DNA of 25,002 nucleotides from NCBI GenBank assembly GCA_002352425.1, contig DEIK01000044.1:1-25002 (forward strand). Reading direction: 5' to 3'. A program made the translations under genes and the position numbers. This DNA comes from Rhodobacteraceae bacterium UBA2776. Its GTDB lineage: Bacteria; Pseudomonadota; Alphaproteobacteria; Rhodobacterales; Rhodobacteraceae. The notes under the pieces are model-generated. The model saw only the letters and a list, made by a program, of their open reading frames with translations. It was not told the DNA's origin and searched no databases. Position 1 is the first letter of the stretch; each line of letters starts with the position of its first letter. Of this stretch, positions 6,026-13,643 are shown piece by piece.

Positions 6026-7041
6026 TGCTATCGACAAGATACCATTTTCAGGCGGCAAAGGCTGTCATCATTGGCGGAGTACGATCTCTCGTGGACGTTA
6101 TATTGCATTTAGGTGCGCATCGCACTGGCACAACAACCCTACAAACCTATCTCGAAAACAATCGGGATAACCTGAACACGATGGGCACCGAGTTTTGGGG
6201 GCCGAACCGGACACGCTCTGGTCTGTTCACAGGGTTGGTAAAAAAGCCTGGCAACATCACCCATGACGCATTGATACGCGGTGCGCGCTCCTCTGGGTTG
6301 ATCCGGATGGAACTGGGTCGACTTGAACTCTCTGGCGTTAAGTCATTGATCGTAAGCGAAGAAAACATGATGGGCGCGATGTGGGATAATCTGGCGGTTG
6401 GGCAGCTTTATCCAGAAGTCCAGGCGCGAATGGACCGGTTTGCAAATGCATTTGGCTTGCACTGCAAACGGGTGACACTGTCGATCCGCTCATACGACAA
6501 ATATTGGGCATCTGTTCTGAACTATTTGGTCGAACGTGGCCGCAAAATGCCGGATTCCGAAGAATTGGACCGTTTGGTGACCCAGCCTCGCCGTTGGCGC
6601 GATGTTATTGGCGAAGTGGCGTCGGTCTTTCCGCAAGCGGAGCTGGTGGTTTGGCCGTTTGAAGCAATGATAGGTCAGGTCGATCAGCAATTGGAACTGC
6701 TCAACAATGGGGCCGTGCCAGTGCGGATGCGCGGACGTGACGATTGGCACAATGCTTCGGCCGGATGCGCCAAACTGCGCCAAATATTGGTGGATCGCGG
6801 CAGCCTGGCGAAAGCCGAAGAAATGCCAAATGACTATACGCGTTGGCAACCCTTTCAAGACCACCATATTGCGGCGCTTCAGGCGCAATATGACGAAGAC
6901 ATCGCATGGCTGCGCGGCGGCGCTGATGGCCTTGCGACATATGCAGAGAATTCAAACAGCGGACCAGCAGGGACACATCTGCGGCCGTTGGAAACGGAAA
7001 GAGGACAATTCCATGACCGAGAAGAAGCAAGCGTGGGCTAA
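6025..7041 (+). CDS. sulfotransferase-like P-loop protein
   Basis: This 338-residue soluble protein resembles bacterial sulfotransferase-family proteins, which move sulfuryl groups from PAPS to carbohydrate, lipid or protein acceptors. After a first beta strand (VDVILHLG) comes the 5'-phosphosulfate-binding loop GAHRTGTTTLQ at 30-40. RSYDKYWAS, with R155 and S156, fits the 3'-phosphate-binding site. ATG 6025 has CGGAG (6012-6016) at an eight-base spacing and is coupled to the preceding stop. An in-frame GTG at 6091, placed right before the first strand as in many homologues, is a credible alternative. The 3' end overlaps the mutase gene by 29 bases. Its acceptor is unknown and has no obvious link to propionate metabolism. 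Confidence 0.82.
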   Translation: MLSTRYHFQAAKAVIIGGVRSLVDVILHLGAHRTGTTTLQTYLENNRDNLNTMGTEFWGPNRTRSGLFTGLVKKPGNITHDALIRGARSSGLIRMELGRLELSGVKSLIVSEENMMGAMWDNLAVGQLYPEVQARMDRFANAFGLHCKRVTLSIRSYDKYWASVLNYLVERGRKMPDSEELDRLVTQPRRWRDVIGEVASVFPQAELVVWPFEAMIGQVDQQLELLNNGAVPVRMRGRDDWHNASAGCAKLRQILVDRGSLAKAEEMPNDYTRWQPFQDHHIAALQAQYDEDIAWLRGGADGLATYAENSNSGPAGTHLRPLETERGQFHDREEASVG

Positions 7042-9145
7042 GCGCGCAGAAAAAGAACTGCGTGGCCGTAAACCGGATGATCTGACGTGGCAAACGCCCG
7101 AAGGCATCGCTGTGCAACCGGTGTACACAGCCGAAGACGCCGAAGGTCTGGCGCATATGGGTAGTATGCCGGGCGAAGTGCCGTTTACGCGCGGGCCGCG
7201 CAGCACCATGTACACAGGCCGTCCTTGGACCATCCGTCAATACGCCGGATTTTCCACCGCCGAGGAAAGCAACGCATTTTACCGCCGTGCATTGGCGGCG
7301 GGTCAGCAGGGGGTCTCGGTGGCCTTCGATTTGGCCACCCACCGCGGGTATGATTCTGATCACGAACGCGTGGTGGGCGACGTTGGCAAGGCTGGCGTTG
7401 CTATTGATTCCGTTGAAGATATGAAAATTCTGTTCGACGGTATTCCGCTGGACAAGGTTTCAGTTTCAATGACCATGAATGGCGCTGTTATTCCGGTGCT
7501 GGCCAGTTTCATTGTGGCAGGCGAAGAGCAGGGCGTCGATCGCGCGGCCCTCTCGGGCACGATCCAAAATGACGTCCTCAAGGAATTCATGGTGCGCAAC
7601 ACCTATATTTACCCACCTGAACCCTCGATGCGCATTGTCAGTGACATTATCGAATTCACCTCGACCGACATGCCAAAATTCAACTCGATCTCGATTTCGG
7701 GCTACCACATGCAAGAGGCTGGCGCGAACCTTGTGCAGGAACTGGCCTTCACACTGGCGGATGGGCGCGAGTATGTGCGTGCTGCCTTGGAGCGCGGCAT
7801 GGATGTGGACGCCTTTGCTGGTCGTCTATCGTTCTTCTTCGCCATTGGTATGAATTTTTTCATGGAAGCGGCCAAATTGCGCGCCGCGCGGTTCCTGTGG
7901 CACAAAATCATGTCCGAGTTTAATCCAAAGCAAGAAAAATCCATGATGTTGCGCACCCATTGCCAGACATCAGGCGTGTCGCTGCAGGAACAAGACCCCT
8001 ATAACAACGTGGTGCGCACCGCTTATGAAGCGATGAGCGCGGTTCTGGGCGGCACCCAATCACTGCACACCAATGCCTTTGACGAGGCCATCGCGCTGCC
8101 GACTGATTTCTCGGCGCGCATCGCCCGTAACACCCAGTTGATTTTGCAAAACGAAACCGGTGTGACCAATGTGGTCGATCCGCTGGCGGGATCTTATTAT
8201 GTTGAAAAACTAACTTCGGATTTGGCCGAAGAGGCGTGGAAAATCATCGAAGAAGTCGACGCTATGGGCGGCATGACCAAGGCCGTGGCTTCGGGCATGC
8301 CCAAACTGCGCATTGAAGAAGCCGCGGCACGTCGGCAAGCGGCCGTGGATCGCGGCGACGATGTGATCGTTGGGGTCAACAAATTCCGCCTGGAGGTCGA
8401 AGACGACATCGACATTCTGGACGTCGACAATGTGGCCGTGCGCGACAATCAAGTTGCAATGCTGAAAGACATCCGCGCCAAACGCGATCAAGCGGCCTGC
8501 GACGCAGCCCTGAAGGCACTGGAAAATGCTGCGGCTTCGGGCAAAGGCAACCTTTTGGAAATCGCAATTGATGCGGCACGCGCGCGCGCAACGGTAGGGG
8601 AAATCAGCATGGCGATGGAGAAAACATTCGGGCGTCACCGCGCCGAAGTCAAAACCCTAGCCGGTGTATACGGCGCTGCTTATGAAGGCGATGCGGGCTT
8701 TGCCGCGATCCAGAAATCAGTCGAAGATTTCGCCGCAGACGAAGGGCGGCGCCCACGGATGTTGGTGGTCAAGATGGGCCAAGACGGTCATGACCGTGGC
8801 GCCAAGGTGATCGCCACAGCCTTCGCCGACATCGGCTTTGACGTGGACGTTGGCCCATTGTTCCAAACGCCTGAAGAAGCAGCCCAAGATGCGGTCGACA
8901 ATGACGTGCATGTGATCGGAATTTCGTCGCAAGCGGCGGGGCACAAGACGCTGGCACCCAAACTGATCGAAGCTCTGAAAGCTGCCGGTGCTGATGATAT
9001 CATCGTGATTTGCGGCGGGGTCATTCCGCAGCAGGATTATGAATTCTTGTATAACGCCGGCGTAAAAGCGATCTTTGGGCCGGGCACAAACATCCCCGAA
9101 GCCGCACAAGATATTTTGCGCATTATTCGCGAGGCCAAGGCCTGA
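7013..9145 (+). CDS. scpA: methylmalonyl-CoA mutase, single-chain
   Basis: This adenosylcobalamin-dependent mutase converts (R)-methylmalonyl-CoA to succinyl-CoA, feeding propionyl-CoA carbon into the TCA cycle. It has 710 residues with the catalytic TIM-barrel part first (PFTRGPRSTMYTGRPWTIRQ, FDLATHRGYDSDHERV, SMTMNGAVIPVLA, LRTHCQTSGVSLQEQDPYNN). The C-terminal B12 domain follows with DGHDRG at 591-596, H593 as cobalt ligand, then GISSQAAGH and ICGGVIP. Both functions are in one chain, as in the homodimeric or human-like form. The ATG at 7013 follows GAGG at 7001-7004 and gives the expected MTEKKQAWAKRAEKEL start; upstream in-frame codons belong to the overlapped sulfotransferase-like gene in another frame. 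Also called bhbA or mcm in related genomes. Confidence 0.97.
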   Translation: MTEKKQAWAKRAEKELRGRKPDDLTWQTPEGIAVQPVYTAEDAEGLAHMGSMPGEVPFTRGPRSTMYTGRPWTIRQYAGFSTAEESNAFYRRALAAGQQGVSVAFDLATHRGYDSDHERVVGDVGKAGVAIDSVEDMKILFDGIPLDKVSVSMTMNGAVIPVLASFIVAGEEQGVDRAALSGTIQNDVLKEFMVRNTYIYPPEPSMRIVSDIIEFTSTDMPKFNSISISGYHMQEAGANLVQELAFTLADGREYVRAALERGMDVDAFAGRLSFFFAIGMNFFMEAAKLRAARFLWHKIMSEFNPKQEKSMMLRTHCQTSGVSLQEQDPYNNVVRTAYEAMSAVLGGTQSLHTNAFDEAIALPTDFSARIARNTQLILQNETGVTNVVDPLAGSYYVEKLTSDLAEEAWKIIEEVDAMGGMTKAVASGMPKLRIEEAAARRQAAVDRGDDVIVGVNKFRLEVEDDIDILDVDNVAVRDNQVAMLKDIRAKRDQAACDAALKALENAAASGKGNLLEIAIDAARARATVGEISMAMEKTFGRHRAEVKTLAGVYGAAYEGDAGFAAIQKSVEDFAADEGRRPRMLVVKMGQDGHDRGAKVIATAFADIGFDVDVGPLFQTPEEAAQDAVDNDVHVIGISSQAAGHKTLAPKLIEALKAAGADDIIVICGGVIPQQDYEFLYNAGVKAIFGPGTNIPEAAQDILRIIREAKA

Positions 9146-9199
9146 GACATCAATGCGCCGCCGCACAGCAGGAACTTATGGCAGGAAGAAGGGGCAAAA

Positions 9200-9814
9200 A
9201 TGCTGGAGCTTGATCACTTGGCTGTGGCCGCATCGACGTTAGAGGAAGGCGTCGCTGTTGTCGAAGAGGCACTGGGTGTTTCGTTGGCAGGCGGTGGCGA
9301 ACATCCACTGATGGCGACGCATAACCGATTGTTGGGGTTGGGCAATGTGTATCTGGAGGTGATTTCAGTGAACCCTGAAGCGCCAGCACCTGCCCACCTG
9401 CGCTGGTTTGATCTGGACAATTTCAGCGGCGCGCCGCGATTGACCAACTGGATTTGCCGCACGCAGGATATGGCTGCAGCAATTTCAGCCGCGCCTGATG
9501 GGGTTGGGGTACCAGTAGAATTGGCGCGCGCCGATTTACGTTGGCAAATGGCGGTGCCTGCGGACGGAAAACTGCCATTTCAGAACACCTATCCTGCTCT
9601 GATCCAGTGGCATGGCGCGGCCCATCCCGCAGCGCGGCTGCCAGATAGTGGATGCAGATTGCTGATGTTTGAAGTCATCCACCCACAAGCCAAAGCGCTG
9701 AAAGCAGCTTTAGACAGTATGTTTGCAGACCCAAGGGTGAGCATCACGCAAGGCGAAGTGGCCAGCTTTCGCGGGCGAATCCAAACGCCACACGGCATTC
9801 GCGAGTTGGGCTAG
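9200..9814 (+). CDS. VOC-superfamily glyoxalase-like protein
   Basis: This 204-residue protein begins LELDHLAVAASTLEEGVAVVEEALGV, the first beta-alpha unit of the vicinal oxygen chelate fold. It continues with THNRLLGLGNVYLEVISV and a WFDLDN segment, matching the Glyoxalase_3 (glyoxalase-like) type rather than short glyoxalase I. Substrate and metal use are unknown; H6 is a candidate ligand. AAGAAGGGG lies four bases before the ATG. It follows the mutase by 54 bases and may be cotranscribed. Methylmalonyl-CoA epimerase also belongs to this superfamily, but epimerases are about 135 residues with a different pattern, so I do not call it one. It has no transmembrane or signal segment. Confidence 0.85.
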   Translation: MLELDHLAVAASTLEEGVAVVEEALGVSLAGGGEHPLMATHNRLLGLGNVYLEVISVNPEAPAPAHLRWFDLDNFSGAPRLTNWICRTQDMAAAISAAPDGVGVPVELARADLRWQMAVPADGKLPFQNTYPALIQWHGAAHPAARLPDSGCRLLMFEVIHPQAKALKAALDSMFADPRVSITQGEVASFRGRIQTPHGIRELG

Positions 9815-9845
9815 GCCTTGTTACAAAAACTAGTGAATACGTGAC

Positions 9846-9880
9846 CTGACACTCCGGCAAATACTCGCTATCCTAGCCGC
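9846..9880 (+). promoter_or_regulatory. candidate promoter placing transcription start at or near the ATG
   Basis: CTGACA (9846-9851) and TATCCT (9869-9874) are separated by exactly 17 bases. The usual start distance places +1 at about 9881, which is the A of the ATG. No Shine-Dalgarno sequence precedes this ATG. Together these suggest a leaderless mRNA. Confidence 0.45.
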
Positions 9881-10561
9881 ATGTCTATATGGACCCGCAT
9901 AACTGACGCCCTGTCGGCCCTCACCAGTGGTGAAGGCCTGTCCGAAGTGTTCGAGCGCCTGCGCACCCCGCCCGAGCAATCGGTCGGCTTTACCATCGCG
10001 GTTATTGCACTGGGGGCAAAGATGGCCAAAGCCGATGGATTGGTGACCCGCGACGAGGTGACAGCCTTTCGCGAAGTGTTCAACATCCCGCCTGAAGAAG
10101 AAGGTAATGCTGCGCGGATATTCAACATGGCGCGCACCGATGTGGCGGGTTTTGAAGAATATGCCCACCGGATCAAAGCGATGTTTGGCACACGGCGCGA
10201 GGCCCTGTGCGATCTGATGGAGGGTCTGTTTCACATCGCACTGGCTGATGGCGAGTATCACCCAAATGAAGATGATTTTCTGGACCGTGTTGCGGGCATC
10301 TTTGAGATGGAAAAACGCGAATTTCGGGCGATGAAGGCGCAATTTGTCACCGATGCGGTGCCAGACCCTTATGATGTGTTGGGGGTTGTGTCGGATGCAA
10401 GCTTTGCGGATATCCAGGCGGCTTATCGCGCTTTGGTGCGTGAAACCCATCCGGACCGGATGATTGCAAGGGGTGTCCCCGAAGAGGCCGTGAAACTGGC
10501 CGAGGTGCGCTTGATTATGATCAACAATGCTTGGGAAGAAATCCAAAGGAACGCGGCCTGA
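9881..10561 (+). CDS. TerB-like / J-domain co-chaperone (DjlA-type, no membrane anchor)
   Basis: This 226-residue cytoplasmic protein has two parts. Residues about 30-150 form a TerB-like helical domain with acidic metal-site-like repeats (GAKMAKADGLVTRDE and ALADGEYHPNEDDFLDR). Residues about 163-224 form a J-domain (DPYDVLGVVSDASFADIQAAY, with HPD at 190-192) that would stimulate DnaK ATPase. The order matches DjlA, but the N-terminal membrane segment of enterobacterial DjlA is absent. The start follows a promoter with no visible ribosome binding site. The stop overlaps the next start by one base (TGATG), so it is coupled to the nuclease-like gene. Its client is unknown. Confidence 0.88.
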   Translation: MSIWTRITDALSALTSGEGLSEVFERLRTPPEQSVGFTIAVIALGAKMAKADGLVTRDEVTAFREVFNIPPEEEGNAARIFNMARTDVAGFEEYAHRIKAMFGTRREALCDLMEGLFHIALADGEYHPNEDDFLDRVAGIFEMEKREFRAMKAQFVTDAVPDPYDVLGVVSDASFADIQAAYRALVRETHPDRMIARGVPEEAVKLAEVRLIMINNAWEEIQRNAA

Positions 10562-11586
10562 TGCGGATCTCCACCTATAACATCGAGTGGTTTGACAGCC
10601 TGTTTGACGAGGACGGCATGCCGCTGCTGGATGGCGCATGGTCGCGGCGACGCAATGTGACGCGAGGGCAGCAGCTTGAGGCGATTGCCAAAATTATGAC
10701 GGCAATGGATGCCGATGCGATTATGGTGATTGAGGCTCCGGACAGCAGCCGACGGCGAGATGGCGTTGCGGCGCTGGAAAACTTTGCTGAACGGTTTGGC
10801 TTGCGGACACGAAAGGCGTTGTTGGGTTTTGAAAATTCAACACAACAAGAGATTGCCTTGCTTTTTGACCCTGACGCTCTTACCGCGATCCATGACCCCA
10901 AGGGCGATGAGACGGGTAAAAAAGGCAGCGCTGATGCGCCGCGTTTTGATGGGGTGTTTCGGCGTGATCTGGACACTGATGCTACCCCTGAGTTGATCAG
11001 TTTTTCAAAGCCCCCTCTGGAGGTGGCACTGCAAACCAAGGCGGGCGCAGCCTTGCGCTTGATTGGGGTACATATCAAATCAAAAGCACCGCATGGCGCG
11101 CACGGTAAAGTCGCGGTGATGCGCAAGGCGATTGAAAATCGCCGCAAGCAAATGGCGCAATGTATTTGGCTGCGCCAACGGATAAAAGCGCATTTGGCCG
11201 CGGCTGAATCTGTCATGGTTTTGGGTGATTTCAATGATGGGCCTGGCTTGGATGAATATGAAAAGTTGTTTGGCCGATCGAGCGTCGAAATTGTGCTGGG
11301 AGAGGATGGGCAAGATTGCCTGTTTGATCCGCACGCCCAGATGGCTCTTAGCCGAAAAATGGGTGCAAAACCTGCCAGCTCGCGGTTCTACATCAAACGT
11401 GAAAAGCGCTATTTGTCGGTGCTGTTGGATTACATCATGGTGTCGGCAGATTTACGCGCGCGCGGGCCGGCTTGGCGAATATGGCATCCGTTTGATGACC
11501 CTGAGTGTTATGAGATACCAGAGTTGCGAGACGCGCTGTTGACCGCGTCTGATCATTTCCCTGTGACCATTGATCTCGATTTGTGA
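10561..11586 (+). CDS. endonuclease/exonuclease/phosphatase family protein
   Basis: This 341-residue protein has the fold of metal-dependent phosphodiesterases (DNase I, Nocturnin, sphingomyelinase). The motifs are STYNIEWFDS with N7, VIEAPDS with E58 as likely metal ligand, IGVHIKSKAPHG, LGDFNDGPG with D223 and N225, and the C-terminal SDHFPVTID with D331 and H332. The full catalytic set is present, so it is probably active, but whether it cuts DNA, RNA, a lipid or a sugar phosphate cannot be told. There is no signal peptide. ATG 10561 is chosen because it starts directly at the first strand and overlaps the preceding stop. A longer start at 10531 would lie inside the J-domain gene. Confidence 0.88.
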   Translation: MRISTYNIEWFDSLFDEDGMPLLDGAWSRRRNVTRGQQLEAIAKIMTAMDADAIMVIEAPDSSRRRDGVAALENFAERFGLRTRKALLGFENSTQQEIALLFDPDALTAIHDPKGDETGKKGSADAPRFDGVFRRDLDTDATPELISFSKPPLEVALQTKAGAALRLIGVHIKSKAPHGAHGKVAVMRKAIENRRKQMAQCIWLRQRIKAHLAAAESVMVLGDFNDGPGLDEYEKLFGRSSVEIVLGEDGQDCLFDPHAQMALSRKMGAKPASSRFYIKREKRYLSVLLDYIMVSADLRARGPAWRIWHPFDDPECYEIPELRDALLTASDHFPVTIDLDL

Positions 11587-11589
11587 TCT

Positions 11590-11595
11590 TATAAT
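11590..11595 (+). promoter_or_regulatory. consensus -10 box upstream of the small exported protein
   Basis: A perfect TATAAT lies just after the stop of the nuclease-like gene. No good -35 box is at 16-18 bases; TTGATC at 11570-11575 is only 14 bases away. If used, it would start transcription at about 11602, giving a very short leader for the next gene. Confidence 0.3.
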
Positions 11596-11623
11596 TTGAG
11601 GCAAGATGCCTTATATATGTGGT

Positions 11624-11971
11624 ATGAAACAGATAGCTGCATTTATCATCGCCGCATTTTTGGCACTGTCGCCTGTGTTCGCGCAGACTGCGAACTCTGA
11701 GGACAAAGGGGATTTGGGCGAAGGTCTGAACCTAATGGAAGAGGGGGCCAAGCTGCTTTTGCGCGGGTTGATGAACGAGATGGAGCCTGCCTTGAATGAC
11801 TTGCAAGGTTTGGCAGAGCAGATGGGACCAGCGTTTGAAGATTTACAGGGGATGATTGGCGATTTCACCAATTATCACGCGCCCGAAGTATTGCCCAATG
11901 GTGATATCATAATTCGGCGCAAGACGCCGTTGCAGATCGAACCGAAAGAAAATGGTGAGATCGAGTTGTAG
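11624..11971 (+). CDS. small exported protein of a Rhodobacterales family of unknown function
   Basis: From ATG 11624 the protein is 115 residues with a signal peptide (MKQIAAFIIAAFLALSPVFA, then QTANSED). The mature part has amphipathic helices (MEEGAKLLLRGLMNEMEPAL, FEDLQGMIGDF), a YHAPEVLPNGDIIIRRK strand and an acidic end (ENGEIEL). From memory, related Rhodobacteraceae proteins are often labelled AAA+ family ATPase, but there is no Walker motif here and an exported 115-residue protein cannot be one. An in-frame ATG at 11606 has GAGG four bases upstream and is an alternative start. Function unknown; a periplasmic helical protein is the safest description. Confidence 0.8.
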   Translation: MKQIAAFIIAAFLALSPVFAQTANSEDKGDLGEGLNLMEEGAKLLLRGLMNEMEPALNDLQGLAEQMGPAFEDLQGMIGDFTNYHAPEVLPNGDIIIRRKTPLQIEPKENGEIEL

Positions 11972-11993
11972 GACCTAAGTTTCTGGCAGGGCG

Positions 11994-12034
11994 CGTTTTT
12001 TGCAAAAAACGGTCAAAATCTTTGAAAGATTTTG
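11994..12034. terminator. paired perfect palindromes between convergent genes (bidirectional terminator)
   Basis: CGTTTTTTGCAAAAAACG (11994-12011) is an 18-bp perfect palindrome. Three bases later a second one spans 12014-12034: arm CAAAATCTTT, one central G, arm AAAGATTTTG. They sit between the end of the plus-strand exported-protein gene (11971) and the end of minus-strand ppx (12056). T-rich arms in both directions fit termination from both sides. Confidence 0.6.
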
Positions 12035-12055
12035 GCACGGTGCTAATACGACAAA

Positions 12056-13606
12056 TCACCCCTTCAGTTTTAACACCTTGGTTTGCGCCTCCAAACTGCG
12101 CGCAAGGGAATTGAAACGCGCCTCGGCAACTTCGCCGAGCAAACCGCGTCCCTTTTCGTTCAGCCGTAATTCCAACTGCTTCTTCTTCGGAAACAACCGC
12201 AATTCAGCAATATCGGCAAGCGAATCCACCGACAGCATCGCGCCAAACCGCATGGCTTTGCCAAGAACCTCTGCGTCCATCGCGTCCTTTTCGGACAAGA
12301 GGTCCACCATCGGTTCAAGCCGGGTGCCTTGGCGGCTGTTTTTATAACGGTGCAACAGGGCCAGCCCCAAAAACACCCGTTCGCGATGACGCAATCCCCC
12401 AAGATTGGCCCGCGTTGCGTAGTCAAAACAAACCTCGGCACGGTAATCCGGATGCGCGCGCCAAGTCACGTCATGCAGCAGACAGGCCGCTAAAATCATC
12501 CGCTTGCGGTCCGCATTGGCGGATTTGAACAATGGTATGATAAATTGATACAGCCCCTTGCCAAATCCAGGCCAACGGGCGTCCTTGCTTTCTGAAAAAC
12601 GGCAGGCTTCAATCAGGGGGTCACGGTTGCGTAGTTTCTGCGGCATTTGTTCATAGAGCATGCCTTCGCGTATGCCATAACTGGATATCGCGATTTCGCG
12701 TGGTTTGAATTTGCGCACCAGACGTTTCAACACTTCGCAGGCCACCGGCACCAACGCCATCCGTGCTTGTGAGGTGCCTGTTTTGTTGCGCAGTGTTTCC
12801 AGATCATGGGTGTTGATCCACTTAACGGTTTCCATAACCGATTTTGGCGTCATTCGGTATTCGTGCAAAACGGTCAGTGGGTAGCCACGCCGCAGCATGT
12901 CCAGACGCGCAATGGCCCGCCATGAGCCACCGACTAAAAACAACCGCTTTGGCGTGGCCGGAATTTGGCTGTGTAACTCGTCCAAAACGCTGCTAATGTG
13001 CTTCTTTAACCCCTTTTTGCCCCCCGTCACCCCGTTTAACTTCAAGGGGCCAAGCGGCGAGGTCAAGCGCCGTCCGACGCGCCCATCGGCGACTTCGGCC
13101 AGCTCCATTGAAGAGCCACCAATGTCACAAACCAACCCGTTCGCCGTGGGCCAGCCCAGCAAAACACCCTGCGCCGAGAGGCGGGCCTCTTCTTCGCCGT
13201 CGATCACGTAAACTTTTAGGCCGGTTTCCTGTAACACTTCGGCACAGAAATCCGCGCCGTCGCTGGCGTCGCGCACAGCCGCTGTGGCCACGGCAGTTAA
13301 CGGCGGAATGCCCATGCCCTCGGCCAGCAATTGAAACCGGCGGATCGCGGCCAACGCCCGCGCCCGACCCCGGGAATTTAGACGCCCAGTTTCGGGCAAA
13401 CCGGCCCCCAGAGCACACATGATTTTTTCGTTGTAAAAATAGGCAGGGCTGCGTGCGGCACCATCAAACACCACCAGTCGAACCGAGTTGGAACCAACGT
13501 CAACCACTCCAACCCGCGCCAAGGCCCGTGATGAGGGGTCATCAAACAGCGGGCGGCCAAAGGGGCCCCAATCTTCAGATGTTGCATTCAACATGTCGTC
13601 CCCCAT
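12056..13606 (-). CDS. ppx: Ppx/GppA family phosphatase (exopolyphosphatase)
   Basis: Ppx/GppA enzymes release phosphate from polyphosphate, or hydrolyse pppGpp. The 516-residue protein has the actin-like ATPase fold with phosphate-1 loop VDVGSNSVRLVVFDG (DVGSNSVRL at 36-44) and phosphate-2 loop VCDIGGSSMELAEV. A C-terminal HD-like region includes LAACLLHDVTWRAHPDYRAE. It lies 37 bases downstream of ppk on the same strand, so making and breaking polyphosphate would be co-expressed. GGGGA lies six bases before ATG 13606; an ATG four codons later (13594) also has a GGGGGA. Exopolyphosphatase is preferred over GppA because of the ppk linkage, but substrate choice cannot be read from sequence. 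Confidence 0.92.
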   Translation of the reverse strand: MGDDMLNATSEDWGPFGRPLFDDPSSRALARVGVVDVGSNSVRLVVFDGAARSPAYFYNEKIMCALGAGLPETGRLNSRGRARALAAIRRFQLLAEGMGIPPLTAVATAAVRDASDGADFCAEVLQETGLKVYVIDGEEEARLSAQGVLLGWPTANGLVCDIGGSSMELAEVADGRVGRRLTSPLGPLKLNGVTGGKKGLKKHISSVLDELHSQIPATPKRLFLVGGSWRAIARLDMLRRGYPLTVLHEYRMTPKSVMETVKWINTHDLETLRNKTGTSQARMALVPVACEVLKRLVRKFKPREIAISSYGIREGMLYEQMPQKLRNRDPLIEACRFSESKDARWPGFGKGLYQFIIPLFKSANADRKRMILAACLLHDVTWRAHPDYRAEVCFDYATRANLGGLRHRERVFLGLALLHRYKNSRQGTRLEPMVDLLSEKDAMDAEVLGKAMRFGAMLSVDSLADIAELRLFPKKKQLELRLNEKGRGLLGEVAEARFNSLARSLEAQTKVLKLKG

Positions 13607-13643
13607 GCGTTGTCCCCATTTTGCTGTGCCAACGGGCCGCGCG

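Noticed and set aside
6707..7012. A 102-residue N-terminal extension of the mutase
   Set aside because: It lies inside the sulfotransferase-like gene in another frame; the ATG at 7013 has a ribosome binding site and gives the family's usual length.
9200..9814. Calling the VOC protein methylmalonyl-CoA epimerase
   Set aside because: It is about 70 residues longer than epimerases and the internal motifs fit the glyoxalase-like family instead.
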